Source of the DNA: Cladopsammia gracilis
Taxonomy: Eukaryota; Cnidaria; Anthozoa; Scleractinia; Dendrophylliidae
Length of the DNA stretch: 64,000 nt
NCBI GenBank assembly: GCA_022457155.1
Contig: JAJGOT010000202.1
Span: forward strand, 1,044,001-1,108,000
Reading direction: 5' to 3'
The notes beneath the pieces were generated by a model. It saw nothing but the letters and a program-made list of their open reading frames with translations, was not told the origin of the DNA and searched no databases. Position 1 is the first letter of the stretch; every line of letters starts with the position of its first letter. The position numbers and the translations under genes were made by a program. Positions 23,143-31,768 of the stretch are shown here, piece by piece.

Positions 23143-24113
23143 GTGCCTGGCGGCACAACCATCAACTCCTCGCGAACGAAGCCCCGCTTGGGCCCATCGT
23201 AGAGGTAATACACCACTGGCGCATCTGGCTTGGTGACAACCCTTTCGATGTTGTAGACCTTCAAAGACCAGATCGGATCCGTCGCTTGTCGACTACCACC
23301 TTCTAGCTCGCCGGGATAATACAGATATCGCAAATTAACCCGAGGTGGGAGCTTCTTCTCCTTTGCCCCCACTGGTCTCAAATATGGGGTCGCTGGCTTG
23401 GCTGAGGTGGCTTTCTCTTTGATTGCTTGTGAAGGCTTCTTGCCAGTCAATCTGGTTACTTCATTGTTCAAGGCCGAGATAACATCTGGCAATCTTTTAA
23501 CCCAAGCAGTCGACCGACCAGAGGGTAGATTCATTTCAACTGCGTACTGGTAACCAAACAACCGTTCAGCCAGGGTTCTGTTAAATCTTTCAACGATCCC
23601 TTGATCTCTGTGGATATCAACGCGCCCACGGCGAATGGTTGTTTTATGGGCCCCGGTCTCTTTAATCACAGCTCCCATAAACTCTGTTCCCGGATCGACT
23701 TGTAACAGTTGTGGCCACTTCAAAGGCCCGCGCCTGTATATCCGGGCCAGCGCTTTCGAAACTTCATCAGACTCTTTCGAACTCAGGGGCTCTGCGGCTT
23801 TGAAACGGCTTGCTACATCAACAACTGTCAAAGCATATTTGTAAACCTTTCTCCCGTGAGGCAGTTTGTCGTGTGGCAAAAAAAATAGATCCGCTTGATG
23901 CACTGAATTGGGCGTGAAGACATCAAATTTGGGCCGCGGGATGTGACGTGGCGCAGGGAGATATATTTGCCAAAGGGCTTGTTTGACGAGCCATTTCTTT
24001 GCCGCCTCTTCAGAGATCTTGGCTGCTGCAGCTAGCTTTTTTACAGCGGCAAGACCTTTCCAGTATCCTTTGGGTCCGTAATAGATTTTAGAGAGTTTGG
24101 AGTCCATATACAT
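23118..24113 (-). CDS. int: Polinton integrase, retroviral type (rve, DD35E)
   Basis: 331 residues, intact. Inserts element DNA into the host by strand transfer at the terminal repeats. The catalytic core has D75 (HQADLFFLP), D140 (QVDPGTEF) and E175 (GIVERFNRT), exactly the D-35-E spacing. A helical N-terminal part precedes it; a C-terminal SH3/chromo-like segment (YYLYDGPKRGFVREEL) follows. Start choice: ATG at 24113, with a second ATG at 24107. The 3' end overlaps the convergent polymerase tail by 25 bp. It lies 5 bp downstream of the next gene in the minus-strand series. Confidence 0.95.
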   Translation of the reverse strand: MYMDSKLSKIYYGPKGYWKGLAAVKKLAAAAKISEEAAKKWLVKQALWQIYLPAPRHIPRPKFDVFTPNSVHQADLFFLPHDKLPHGRKVYKYALTVVDVASRFKAAEPLSSKESDEVSKALARIYRRGPLKWPQLLQVDPGTEFMGAVIKETGAHKTTIRRGRVDIHRDQGIVERFNRTLAERLFGYQYAVEMNLPSGRSTAWVKRLPDVISALNNEVTRLTGKKPSQAIKEKATSAKPATPYLRPVGAKEKKLPPRVNLRYLYYPGELEGGSRQATDPIWSLKVYNIERVVTKPDAPVVYYLYDGPKRGFVREELMVVPPGTQLPPAGL

Positions 24114-24118
24114 GTGTT

Positions 24119-24547
24119 TTACAGAAAGCGAAATGCTGCATAGCCAAGGGCGAGTGCGCCAGTACCGATAAACAAGAGTTCGCCTTGCTTCTGCTGAGGG
24201 TCCGGCTTATAGAAGTCAGAGAACTCTGGCTCTTTGGGGAGCGTTATTTGGTGCTCCCGATGTGTTTGGTTGTAGAGCACTAGAGCTTGGTCAGTGCTGG
24301 AGAAGTTGTGTTTCGCTTGATCTTTGATCCTATCATTGGTTGCAATCCAGTCGAGGAGCTTCGTGCGGTCTTTCTGATATTTGGCGTAGGCCGCTTGATA
24401 AGCTTCTAATGCTTTATCGTGCCTGATCTTTTCATCCATAGCGGCTTTCCCACTGTCGCCAGACAAGTATTTTGCAAGATAATTGCCGCCAGTGAAAGCA
24501 GCTGCATTGAGAATTGCCCCACCAACCATGAGAGCGATTGAGGCCAT
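24119..24547 (-). CDS. Two-span membrane protein of the Polinton (hypothetical)
   Basis: 142 residues. Hydrophobic segments lie at about 4-24 and 122-140, with a charged helical middle (about 35-80) and a FSDFY block near 110. Not assigned to a named family; size, TATA-like leader and place in the late-type gene row suggest a virion or assembly membrane protein. The leader TTATATACAAG sits right before ATGGCC. Confidence 0.75.
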   Translation of the reverse strand: MASIALMVGGAILNAAAFTGGNYLAKYLSGDSGKAAMDEKIRHDKALEAYQAAYAKYQKDRTKLLDWIATNDRIKDQAKHNFSSTDQALVLYNQTHREHQITLPKEPEFSDFYKPDPQQKQGELLFIGTGALALGYAAFRFL

Positions 24548-24558
24548 CTTGTATATAA

Positions 24559-24780
24559 TTACACCGTGGAAGGGAGGATTTTCTGGTCCTCGAGGTATTT
24601 CTTGAGCGCAAGGCTCCCAGTCATGGCAGCTACGAACTTGACGTAATTCATAAGACTCGCGCTTGGGTCGCCTGTGAGGTTTTCTTTGATGATTTTCTTG
24701 CCAATCCAGCCAATACCGGCGACAAGGCCAGTGATTGTGGCAGCATCGAGAACATATTTCACGAGCTTGTTGTCAGACAT
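24559..24780 (-). CDS. Small membrane protein of the Polinton (73 aa)
   Basis: Two hydrophobic helices (about 10-30 and 45-62) separated by a short loop with DPSASL, ending in KKYLEDQK. Preceded by AAATATACACC before ATG. It overlaps the tail of the upstream 51-aa gene by 22 bp. Function unknown; probably a virion-membrane or lysis-like small protein (inference only). Confidence 0.7.
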   Translation of the reverse strand: MSDNKLVKYVLDAATITGLVAGIGWIGKKIIKENLTGDPSASLMNYVKFVAAMTGSLALKKYLEDQKILPSTV

Positions 24781-24914
24781 GGTGTATATTTATGTTTTTT
24801 AGTTGACTCCTTATCGCTCTCTGTTAGTTCTGTGGCTAAGCGCCAAACTGTTTTAAGATGAAGAATGCCACCGATCATAGCCCGATTTACAAAGACTTGA
24901 AAAAGATAGTCCAT
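24759..24914 (-). CDS. Very small Polinton protein (51 aa)
   Basis: The longer open frame to 25031 is trimmed to the ATG at 24914, because TTATATATACACA stands immediately before it, exactly as for its neighbours. The N-terminus is hydrophobic (YLFQVFVNRAMIGGILHL) and the rest is charged. No family recognised. The 3' end overlaps the 73-aa gene. Confidence 0.55.
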   Translation of the reverse strand: MDYLFQVFVNRAMIGGILHLKTVWRLATELTESDKESTKKHKYTPCLTTSS

Positions 24915-24933
24915 TGTGTATATATAATTTTTT

Positions 24934-25335
24934 TTATTCCATCTCTCGAATTCTTCGTCTTGGTGGCCTCTGTGTTGGTGGAGGGGCCTCTGCTGCTTCT
25001 GGTGGTGGTGTCTTATTGCGCCCAAGGGCATTCATAATGGCCTCGCGCTGGTAATAAACACCCAAAGCGGAGACAATCAAACCTCCAACACCAAGGATGA
25101 GAACAGTGTTGCTGCTAGATTCTGCCTTTGTCGGCGTCTCGTTTGGAGCAGGCTCGTCTGCCTGGCTGGCTTGTTTTTTTACCTCTTTTGCCAGACGTTT
25201 TCGTTCAGCCAAGGCTTTTCCAGAAGCAACACGGCCAGGGTTTTTAGCCGGAGCAGTCTTTGGGATATCAGAGGTTACGTGTGTGGATGTAGGAGCGGCT
25301 TTTTCTTCAGGGATCGTCTCGAGCGGTTGCGCCAT
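24934..25335 (-). CDS. Single-span membrane protein with basic N-terminal region (133 aa)
   Basis: A Pro/Ala/Lys-rich front half with ALAERKRLAKEVKK, one membrane segment at about 78-95 (VLILGVGGLIVSALGVYY), and a Pro- and Arg-rich tail. Leader AAAATATATACACG directly before ATGGCG. Likely a virion membrane component, but no named family can be claimed. Confidence 0.75.
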   Translation of the reverse strand: MAQPLETIPEEKAAPTSTHVTSDIPKTAPAKNPGRVASGKALAERKRLAKEVKKQASQADEPAPNETPTKAESSSNTVLILGVGGLIVSALGVYYQREAIMNALGRNKTPPPEAAEAPPPTQRPPRRRIREME

Positions 25336-25360
25336 CGTGTATATATTTTATTTTAACCTT

Positions 25361-25444
25361 CATGGTTCCTTCATGGTTCCTTCGTGGTTCCTTCGTGGTT
25401 CCTTCATGGTTCCTTCGTGGTTCCTTCATGGTTCCTTCGTGGTC
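25361..25444. repeat. 11-bp minisatellite
   Basis: About seven and a half units of GGTTCCTTC(A/G)T. It covers the last codons of the 25404-26012 gene (NHEGTTKEP before the stop) and runs up to the leader of the 133-aa gene, so repeat-number changes would alter that protein's C-terminus. Confidence 0.9.
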
Positions 25445-26012
25445 CGCCAACTTCATCAAAGCCCTCCAGGGGGTAGCCTTCACTGTCCCTGCTGCTTGGG
25501 TGAGCGGGTGGAGACTCCTTTTTGAAGTCTATGTGTTTTGTAGTGATCAAAGCAGCATTGGCCAAGGCCAAGAATCGCCCACATCGCAGTGCCAGGCCTC
25601 CAGCAAGAGATGACAGTTCATGTTGAATCATGTAGTCATTTTTGAGTTCTTTCTGCAACTCCTTCACGTCGTCAATATCAACAGCCAAGCCGATGGCTTT
25701 TGTTACGAGCATTATAGCGCTGTCAATCAGAGACTCGGTCGTCTTGTTGCCGACGTAGGCTTCATATCTTTTGTAGAATTTTTCAACCTCCTTATCTGTC
25801 AGTCGCTTCACCTGCTCGTGTGTGAGCTGGACACCGATGGCTTCTTTTGATTTTCCTGTTGAAACAAGGACTGCAAGTTTCTCACGTTGAGCTTGAGTGT
25901 CTGGACCTGTTAAGACTTCAGGAATCGCTGATGGCAAGGAGCTATCAGGGCCTGATTCTAGCATCTGCATGATTTCATTCATTGCGACCTCGTCTCCAGG
26001 GGGTGTTGCCAT
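25404..26012 (-). CDS. Polinton protein of 202 aa, MATxPGD family N-terminus (hypothetical)
   Basis: Begins MATPPGDE, like the next two upstream genes. Largely helical and charged, with a more hydrophobic stretch at about 145-165 (ALRCGRFLALANAAL). The C-terminal residues run into the 11-bp minisatellite. Leader AAAGTATACACA before ATGGCA. Unknown function; possibly a scaffold or core protein by position between ATPase and integrase. Confidence 0.7.
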   Translation of the reverse strand: MATPPGDEVAMNEIMQMLESGPDSSLPSAIPEVLTGPDTQAQREKLAVLVSTGKSKEAIGVQLTHEQVKRLTDKEVEKFYKRYEAYVGNKTTESLIDSAIMLVTKAIGLAVDIDDVKELQKELKNDYMIQHELSSLAGGLALRCGRFLALANAALITTKHIDFKKESPPAHPSSRDSEGYPLEGFDEVGGPRRNHEGTTKEP

Positions 26013-26023
26013 TGTGTATACTT

Positions 26024-26251
26024 TTATTTTTTCTTGGATTCAGCTATAATCCTACGAACAGTCTCCAGAAACAAAATGGTAAATTTCGGTTCTTCTCCGC
26101 ATGCATAAAATAGTTCCAGAAAGTCATAGACTTCCTTGGGTAGGTTAGCTTCTTCGCGGGTCATTACTGTCGTTAGGTTCTCGTCTTCATCGGGGGCTAG
26201 TTTGATTATTACCTCTTTTTTTGCCGGCGTGTCTCCAGGGTTTGTTGCCAT
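26024..26251 (-). CDS. Polinton small protein of 75 aa, MATxPGD family
   Basis: Starts MATNPGDT and ends with a helix, FLETVRRIIAESKKK. The central block PKEVYDFLELF matches PHEVFQFLDEMF in the neighbouring 50-aa protein, so the two are paralogues. Leader TATATATATACACACG before ATGGCA. No membrane segment. Function unknown. Confidence 0.7.
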   Translation of the reverse strand: MATNPGDTPAKKEVIIKLAPDEDENLTTVMTREEANLPKEVYDFLELFYACGEEPKFTILFLETVRRIIAESKKK

Positions 26252-26272
26252 CGTGTGTATATATATATTTTT

Positions 26273-26425
26273 TTATGACTTCGCCATTATCTTGACAAGA
26301 GTCTCCAGAAACTGAATGTAGCTAATTAGTTGGGCTTTCGACTTAGATTCGTCCATAGGAAACATTTCATCCAGAAACTGAAACACTTCATGAGGCATGT
26401 CATTGTCTCCAGGGGTTGTTGCCAT
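26273..26425 (-). CDS. Polinton small protein of 50 aa, MATxPGD family
   Basis: A short gene between its two neighbours: ATG at 26425, TAA at 26273-26275. It starts MATTPGDN, has PHEVFQFLDEMF, and ends FLETLVKIMAKS, aligning along its whole length with the 75-aa neighbour minus an acidic insert. Leader TTAATATATACACG directly before ATGGCA. Conserved start, leader and end argue that it is a real gene. Confidence 0.7.
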   Translation of the reverse strand: MATTPGDNDMPHEVFQFLDEMFPMDESKSKAQLISYIQFLETLVKIMAKS

Positions 26426-26435
26426 CGTGTATATA

Positions 26436-26675
26436 TTAATTCTCAATTATTCTATTGATGTCAGGCAAAATATTTTCAATCTCCCGTATGAGTGAAGTCA
26501 TTGTGTCTGGCATTTTTACAACTTTCAAAGGATATCGGCTAAGAAGCATGAGGCGCAGATCATCCTCGCCAGCGGCTTTGATTTTCTGGATTTGCATCTC
26601 TTCCGTCCTGCTTTGTAATTCACCAAGAAGCTGTGAAAAGACTGTGAGCTTGTGGAGACTGGTGGAGGCATTCAT
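26436..26675 (-). CDS. Polinton helical protein of 79 aa (hypothetical)
   Basis: All-helical composition with no Cys or membrane segment, containing LRLMLLSRYPLKVVKMP. Overlaps the end of the ATPase by 4 bp, so it may share its message or use TTAATATATACTC 10 bp upstream of the ATG. Function unknown. Confidence 0.6.
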   Translation of the reverse strand: MNASTSLHKLTVFSQLLGELQSRTEEMQIQKIKAAGEDDLRLMLLSRYPLKVVKMPDTMTSLIREIENILPDINRIIEN

Positions 26676-27277
26676 GGTTCAGAGTATATATTAACCCCAT
26701 AAGGGTGACGTAGAGAGAAAACCATGTGCCCGAACTTACCCCTCTTCAATCTTGCAATAAGCTCTTTGTACTCTTCAGGTGTGAGCTCGCCGGCATAGTC
26801 GTCAAAGATGGCCTTAGTTGTTTTGCTTGATGGTGTGTAAAAAAGCACGATTGCTGCCACGTTTTCTCTAAACGGCTTGGCAATGCTGGTTAACTGCTGC
26901 GACAACACCCACACGGAAATACCGCTGTGCCTGGCACTGAAGCCGAGGTTGACAAGTTGACTCGTGCGGCCTTTCACATCCTTCGAAGCGGCGCAGTCGT
27001 CGAGAACGATGAGAGTGTTTGTCCCATCGAAGTGGTAACTGGCTAGTTTTAGCCAAAATTCAATCTCGTGTTGCTGGCAGTCAATCACGAAAATGCGTGG
27101 CTCATTGTCTATGAACCCATCGTATGTCTTGTTGTGAACAAAGGTTGGGCACAAGAGAACGATATAATCAAACTTGCCCCGGAAGGGCCCGCGTAGCTGA
27201 TTCAAGAGATATTGTGTTTTGCCTGAGTTAGTCGGCCCTATGATTAGGGCATTGAAGGGCAACTTTTGGGGGTCCAT
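26672..27277 (-). CDS. Genome-packaging ATPase (FtsK/HerA, A32-like)
   Basis: 201 residues, intact. Pumps the element's DNA into a capsid in related viruses. Walker A is GPTNSGKT at residues 14-21; Walker B is LIVLDD at 89-94. A sensor-like Gln in WVLSQQLTSI and an Arg-rich end complete the compact A32-type fold. Located directly downstream of the probable major capsid gene on the same strand, as in Polintons and large DNA viruses. TATA-like leader AATATTAAATATAG before ATGGAC. Confidence 0.92.
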   Translation of the reverse strand: MDPQKLPFNALIIGPTNSGKTQYLLNQLRGPFRGKFDYIVLLCPTFVHNKTYDGFIDNEPRIFVIDCQQHEIEFWLKLASYHFDGTNTLIVLDDCAASKDVKGRTSQLVNLGFSARHSGISVWVLSQQLTSIAKPFRENVAAIVLFYTPSSKTTKAIFDDYAGELTPEEYKELIARLKRGKFGHMVFSLRHPYGVNIYSEP

Positions 27278-27283
27278 CTATAT

Positions 27284-28534
27284 TTAATATTGAACCGCTT
27301 GCAGCTGTCTGTCCATGATGTTCATCTGCGAGTCGCTGATGGTGTAGATGTGGCAGTGCACGTTTCCTGAGCCGGAGGGTGATCTCTCGATCTCAAGATG
27401 TACGCCGTCCTTTGTGTTGACAAGGCGTTGGCCGTTACCATGAAGGGTTGTATCAGCCATGGACCGAAGGTCGATAAGGAGGCCGAACTTGTTGCCTGTG
27501 AGATATTTGGTTAGATTCATGTTGGGCATGCCATCACCACTCTTTTTAAAGACGCGGCTGACCTCGTTCCACATGTCTGTCCCGCTGATGCCTTCGTTGT
27601 AAATCCTGTTGGGTGAGCCGTTGATGGTAACATTCACTTTGGTAATGTCTGGATTGAAGTATTTTTCTGAGTCCCGGGCCCCAGCCGTGAATGGCTCTAT
27701 GAATAGCAGAAGGATGGCTTTCAGTGACCTGCGCTGAGGGTTCACCCTGAGATTCAGCCGTGCGTCTGAACCCTTAGAGAAGGGGACAACTTCCTCTCGC
27801 ATGATATGGTCATAGGCAAACTCCTTTCCGCTAGAGAGTACACTTGTTGCCTCGTCAGCCAGCTGCTTACTTCGGATTGTCTCGTACTCAAGCTGGATAT
27901 TTGTCAACTTGTAGACAAGCTTGCTTGTATCCGAACCCTTGACAACTTGAGAAGCCTGGGCGAGCGTAATCTCGAATGTCAAATCGTTGTAGAGGGCCTG
28001 CGGGTACATGACGCCGTGGTCCGTTAGAATCTGGTGATACAGATTGATGCGGTATTTGTTCTTGTAAATGGTCTCCAGCTTGTTTTCCACATCCACGCTC
28101 GAGGTCTTCTTGTCGCCGGAATTAGAGCGGATCTTGCACAAGTCAACACTCTGGATGCCCTCTGAAAGCATGTTTTCGCGCTTGTCGACAGAGAGGAAGA
28201 GGTCCTCAAAGATCTTGTAAATATCGTACCCGACGGTGTCCTGGACAGTGGTGGCGGCAAACTTGACAACAAGCCTGTCAACTAGTGCTCTTGAGACATT
28301 TTGTACAAGAGAGTTGTTTGTGTGGCCGCCGGTAAGATCGATGTTAAAGATCAAGGCAAGCGAGCCCGGCACGATAACTTCATGTTCGTTGAGCTTGGGC
28401 ACTGTAACGTACAGTGTCTCGCCCGGCTGGGCTGTAGAGCGATCAAATGTGATGCGCTTTACGGTGCGCTCTGCTTTCATTGCCCCGAGAATCTTCTCTG
28501 CGTTCGTTGGGAGGAGGTTTGGTTGCACAGCCAT
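27284..28534 (-). CDS. Probable major capsid protein (double jelly-roll candidate)
   Basis: 416 residues, intact. Beta-rich, with no membrane segment and few Cys. Segments such as NDLTFEITL and YKLTNIQLEYETI fall where double jelly-roll capsid proteins have their conserved strands, and size and adjacency to the packaging ATPase fit. I cannot prove the fold without a structure or profile comparison. It starts 29 bp from the divergent coiled-coil gene, with a wholly A/T spacer holding TATATAT words on both strands. The alternative capsid candidate is the 598-aa protein at 29943-31739, which has a membrane tail and fits less well. Confidence 0.7.
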   Translation of the reverse strand: MAVQPNLLPTNAEKILGAMKAERTVKRITFDRSTAQPGETLYVTVPKLNEHEVIVPGSLALIFNIDLTGGHTNNSLVQNVSRALVDRLVVKFAATTVQDTVGYDIYKIFEDLFLSVDKRENMLSEGIQSVDLCKIRSNSGDKKTSSVDVENKLETIYKNKYRINLYHQILTDHGVMYPQALYNDLTFEITLAQASQVVKGSDTSKLVYKLTNIQLEYETIRSKQLADEATSVLSSGKEFAYDHIMREEVVPFSKGSDARLNLRVNPQRRSLKAILLLFIEPFTAGARDSEKYFNPDITKVNVTINGSPNRIYNEGISGTDMWNEVSRVFKKSGDGMPNMNLTKYLTGNKFGLLIDLRSMADTTLHGNGQRLVNTKDGVHLEIERSPSGSGNVHCHIYTISDSQMNIMDRQLQAVQY

Positions 28535-28563
28535 ATATATAAATTTTATATTTATATATCATC
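28535..28563. promoter_or_regulatory. 29-bp bidirectional promoter-like spacer
   Basis: Lies between the start codons of two divergent genes (28534 minus, 28564 plus). Almost pure A/T with TATATATA-type words facing each way, so both leaders must be extremely short if transcription starts here. Confidence 0.65.
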
Positions 28564-29946
28564 ATGGCAGAAGGAGGTTATGATATACCTGGCGAGAACG
28601 AAAACACCGGGCTTGACTGGGACATTGACCACGATGGCGATGACGATGACGAAGAAGAAGTTGACACAACAGCTCCCTTTCAACCGGGTGGCACATCAAC
28701 CCCATATCATGGCGGTGAACAACATGAAATGCATACACTGCCTCGCGAACAGAGCGGCTTTGATCCTGAAGACATCCCTCTGCTTACTGACTTCACACAT
28801 TCTGACGATAGAGAAGAAATGGTTGCTAAAGTTAGGGACTGGATCAAAAGGCTCCGTCCGAGAGTGGATTTCAGGCGATTAGGCCCTATTGGTTTAGGTA
28901 AAAAACCAGGAAACGAAACCAAAATGGTCTCCTTTGGGACAAGAGGCGGTGAAACTCCTATTTTCAAGCAGGATGGTTCGCTTCTTAAATCATTCATAGA
29001 CAAGTTCAAAGGGGTTCTTGGCCCAAGCGCTGAATAGATCGTCTCTGAAAACAATACAGCTATAAGAGAAGAAAGACAAAGGTTGAAGGAGACAGAGAAA
29101 CAACTAAAGGAGACGGAAAGGGTTGCTGTAGCACAGCAACAGGTAGAAAGTGAGGTTCAAAACCTCAGGGAAAGAATCGAAGAAACTCAAGCGAGGATTG
29201 ATGCTCTACAACAGGAACACGGATCAAACCTTGAGAGTCAAACCGAGCTAGATCGGTTAAAACAACTAAAGAAAAATCTTCAAGGCGATCTTGAAAACCA
29301 GAAAAAAGAATTAGGCGCTCTTCAAAAAATACAAAAACAACGAGACCAAGAGCAGGCAAAGGTTGACAAACTCAGAACACAACTTTCTGCGAAAACAAGA
29401 GAAAGAAATGATGTCGAAGCACGCCGGAACTCCATCAAGCCACTGGATGAGTTAAAAGAACAAGAGACCGAGCTTGTACGACAAAACGAGGAAGACAAAC
29501 GCGTGATAGAGGATGAAAACACTTCTCCCTCTGACAGAGAAGCTGCAGAAGCCCGTGTTGCTGAGCGAGAAGAAGAACTGGCAAGACTAAGAACACAAGT
29601 TCAGGAAAGAGAAGAAGCCCTTCCTTTGAGAGAAAGGGTAAAAAATATCTTCAAGAAATATGGCTGGACCCTTCAAGCAATTGTTCTGGCTGCAGGTATT
29701 GTAATAAGCGCTGTGGTACTCACAACCTTGAATGGCCTGGCAAAAGCCACCAAGGCTATTGGAAATGGGCTTAAAGAGCTTGGCAAAAAAGCAGCCAACG
29801 CCCTGCCAGGCATGATCGGCTCGATCGTGAGCTTTATCTTCAAAACGGCCGGCCAGGTCTTATCCTTTCTTGGCGAGCACGCCTGGCTACTGATCCTTGC
29901 CGTTGTGGCTTTCTTGGTTGAAAAGACAATCAAGCGCAAGCGTTAA
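28564..29946 (+). CDS. Coiled-coil membrane protein of the Polinton, interrupted by one TAG
   Basis: Two open blocks in the same frame, 28564-29037 and 29038-29946, separated only by TAG at 29035-29037; together about 460 codons. Block 1: acidic N-terminus (DDDDEEEVD) and a basic patch. Block 2: a long heptad-rich coiled coil (about 29040-29640), then a membrane segment near 29680-29730 and further hydrophobic helices at the end. I infer a single original gene. As written, either a truncated acidic protein or a readthrough product is made. Likely a structural or vertex component; no named family is claimed. Confidence 0.75.
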
Positions 29947-31739
29947 CGCATCCAGATAAACAAGCCTGCTAAAGCAAGAGCGCCCCCAGCAATGAGCGCC
30001 TTGTTTACGTGATGCGGCTCGATCTTAGTCTCTTGCGTTGGGGGTGGTGGTGTCTCTTGCGTTGGTTGTGGTGTTGGTGTGGCCTTTGGTTTGGGCGCGA
30101 TGCCCTGTGCCTGTGTCGCCTGTTTGTGAATCGGGTTCGATGGGTGGCTGTTTGGTGGATTAATCTTTGTTGGGCCACCGTCCATGGGGCGCAGGGAGGC
30201 CTTTTTTGTCTCCAGGTTGACATCATTGTTTACACCCAGCTGCATCCCTTGCGTTGCCTGCTTCAGCTTGTTATTGTACCCCACCACACTTTCTGTGTTG
30301 ATCACCATGCGCGAGGGCATTAGCCAACATCCTGGAGCTACTGCAAAGTCAAGGCGCACCTTTGCTCCGTCAATGGCTAGTTGATATCTTTGAACGCTCT
30401 TTGAAATGTCTGGCGTTCTGATCGCGTCTTCCATGAGGACAAGAAAATCAGTTTGCGCCTCCTTTGCCCGCCCACCGGCGCCCAGAATACTGCTACGGAC
30501 GTTGACTTGCGCGCCTAGGATACAGTAGACGAATGCCTCTATTGACTGGTTCATCCGCGAGAGACCCGCTTGTGTGAGGCCTTGCGATGTGTTTGGCACG
30601 AAGTGCTCGAACTGTCTGTTCGCGCCACTGTCGTTGCGAATGAACTGCACAAGGGTTCCATCACTGGCACTTCCACCTTCGTCACTGAATTTCGCATGAT
30701 TGCCTGGATAGCCCATTCCGGTGGATATCATGCCGCCTCGTGAAACATAGATAAACACATTGCCGAGGCCATGATTCGCGCCCTGGTTGAAGCGGAAATC
30801 ACTGCTTGGGTCAACACCGAACTCGTTACAGATCCTGTGATATGAGGCAAGATCATAGTTGTTGTTCGTTTGGCTAAAGGTGGGGTCGCCCGGCAAAGCA
30901 CTGCTGCTCTGGATCCCACCCATTTCAAACAATATGCGCCTTGTTGTGAAATAAACGTGGAAGAGATAAAAAGATCGGAGCTGCGGGGCAAGGTTTAGAT
31001 AGCTGGAGGATAATAATATCTCGCGGGAGACCCCGGAGCCCGTTGTTGCACACCATAAGGCGAAGTTCAGCTGCTGTGGCCAGTAACTCATGTTTGGCTT
31101 AGAAAGCCACCTTCTTGACTCTTTTCCTGTTGTGTGTTTGATTTGAGCCTGAGTGAAAAGCTGCCTGAATTTTGTTGCAAAAGATTCTGTTGGCGTCACA
31201 TAGATCTTTTGCTCTTTGTTTAAGATATCGCCGATGCTTGCCACATTTTCAGAGAACGCGACTGTGGGGATTGCTCTTGTAGGGCTATTATTAATGGACA
31301 AAGGGACAGGAAAACCGCCGTCTTGCTGCACACCCAGAGCCTCTTTCATGGCTTGAGACCAATCCTTGCGGGGTATGTCTGAAGGCATAGCCCAGGAGCC
31401 TGGGCCCTTTATGAAAAGCACTTGTCCTGTGGCTTTGTGGTTGTCGTCGAAAGAAACTTCTGTTGTAAATCTTGACATATCAGCGTGTGGGAAACGCCTT
31501 TTGAAGTCTGAGATTGCCTTCGCTTTGGCGGCTGTAGCAAGTTTTGTGGCCTCCGGAGAACTCAGCCAAGCCAGTTGCGGGTTTACTGTGGGGTTTTTTT
31601 TACTGAGATACCTTTGTTCTGGCTGGAGGGGGTTTTGGGGGCGAGGAAAAAACGGGGGTGGAGGCCCGTAATCGTGCCCGCCAATGTCTAGACCAAGGTT
31701 TGAACCAGGATTAAATCCGCCAGGGCGCCTGCCAAACAT
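29943..31739 (-). CDS. Large Polinton structural protein with C-terminal membrane anchor (598 aa)
   Basis: Intact. N-terminus Gly/Pro-rich; central region with MSYWPQQLNFALWCATTGSG and FYLFHVYFTTRRILFEMGG; then a Pro/Thr/Gln-rich linker at about 525-570 and one membrane segment at the end (LIAGGALALAGLFIW). The tail overlaps the convergent coiled-coil gene by 4 bp. The size, the anchor and its place among capsid-type genes suggest a virion protein. I considered the major capsid role and prefer the 416-aa protein. Confidence 0.75.
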   Translation of the reverse strand: MFGRRPGGFNPGSNLGLDIGGHDYGPPPPFFPRPQNPLQPEQRYLSKKNPTVNPQLAWLSSPEATKLATAAKAKAISDFKRRFPHADMSRFTTEVSFDDNHKATGQVLFIKGPGSWAMPSDIPRKDWSQAMKEALGVQQDGGFPVPLSINNSPTRAIPTVAFSENVASIGDILNKEQKIYVTPTESFATKFRQLFTQAQIKHTTGKESRRWLSKPNMSYWPQQLNFALWCATTGSGVSREILLSSSYLNLAPQLRSFYLFHVYFTTRRILFEMGGIQSSSALPGDPTFSQTNNNYDLASYHRICNEFGVDPSSDFRFNQGANHGLGNVFIYVSRGGMISTGMGYPGNHAKFSDEGGSASDGTLVQFIRNDSGANRQFEHFVPNTSQGLTQAGLSRMNQSIEAFVYCILGAQVNVRSSILGAGGRAKEAQTDFLVLMEDAIRTPDISKSVQRYQLAIDGAKVRLDFAVAPGCWLMPSRMVINTESVVGYNNKLKQATQGMQLGVNNDVNLETKKASLRPMDGGPTKINPPNSHPSNPIHKQATQAQGIAPKPKATPTPQPTQETPPPPTQETKIEPHHVNKALIAGGALALAGLFIWMR

Positions 31740-31768
31740 GATTGTATATAAATATATTTATATACACA
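31740..31768. promoter_or_regulatory. Second 29-bp bidirectional promoter-like spacer
   Basis: Between start codons at 31739 (minus) and 31769 (plus). The sequence is TATATA-type in both directions and has exactly the length of the spacer at 28535-28563. Confidence 0.65.

Noticed and set aside
30009..30384. Plus-strand frames opposite the 598-aa structural gene
   Set aside because: Shadow of the Pro/Thr/Gln-rich linker codons; no start signal or family.
29943..31739. 598-aa protein as the major capsid protein
   Set aside because: It has a C-terminal membrane anchor and a long Pro/Thr/Gln linker. The 416-aa protein beside the ATPase fits a double jelly-roll better, though this remains unproven.
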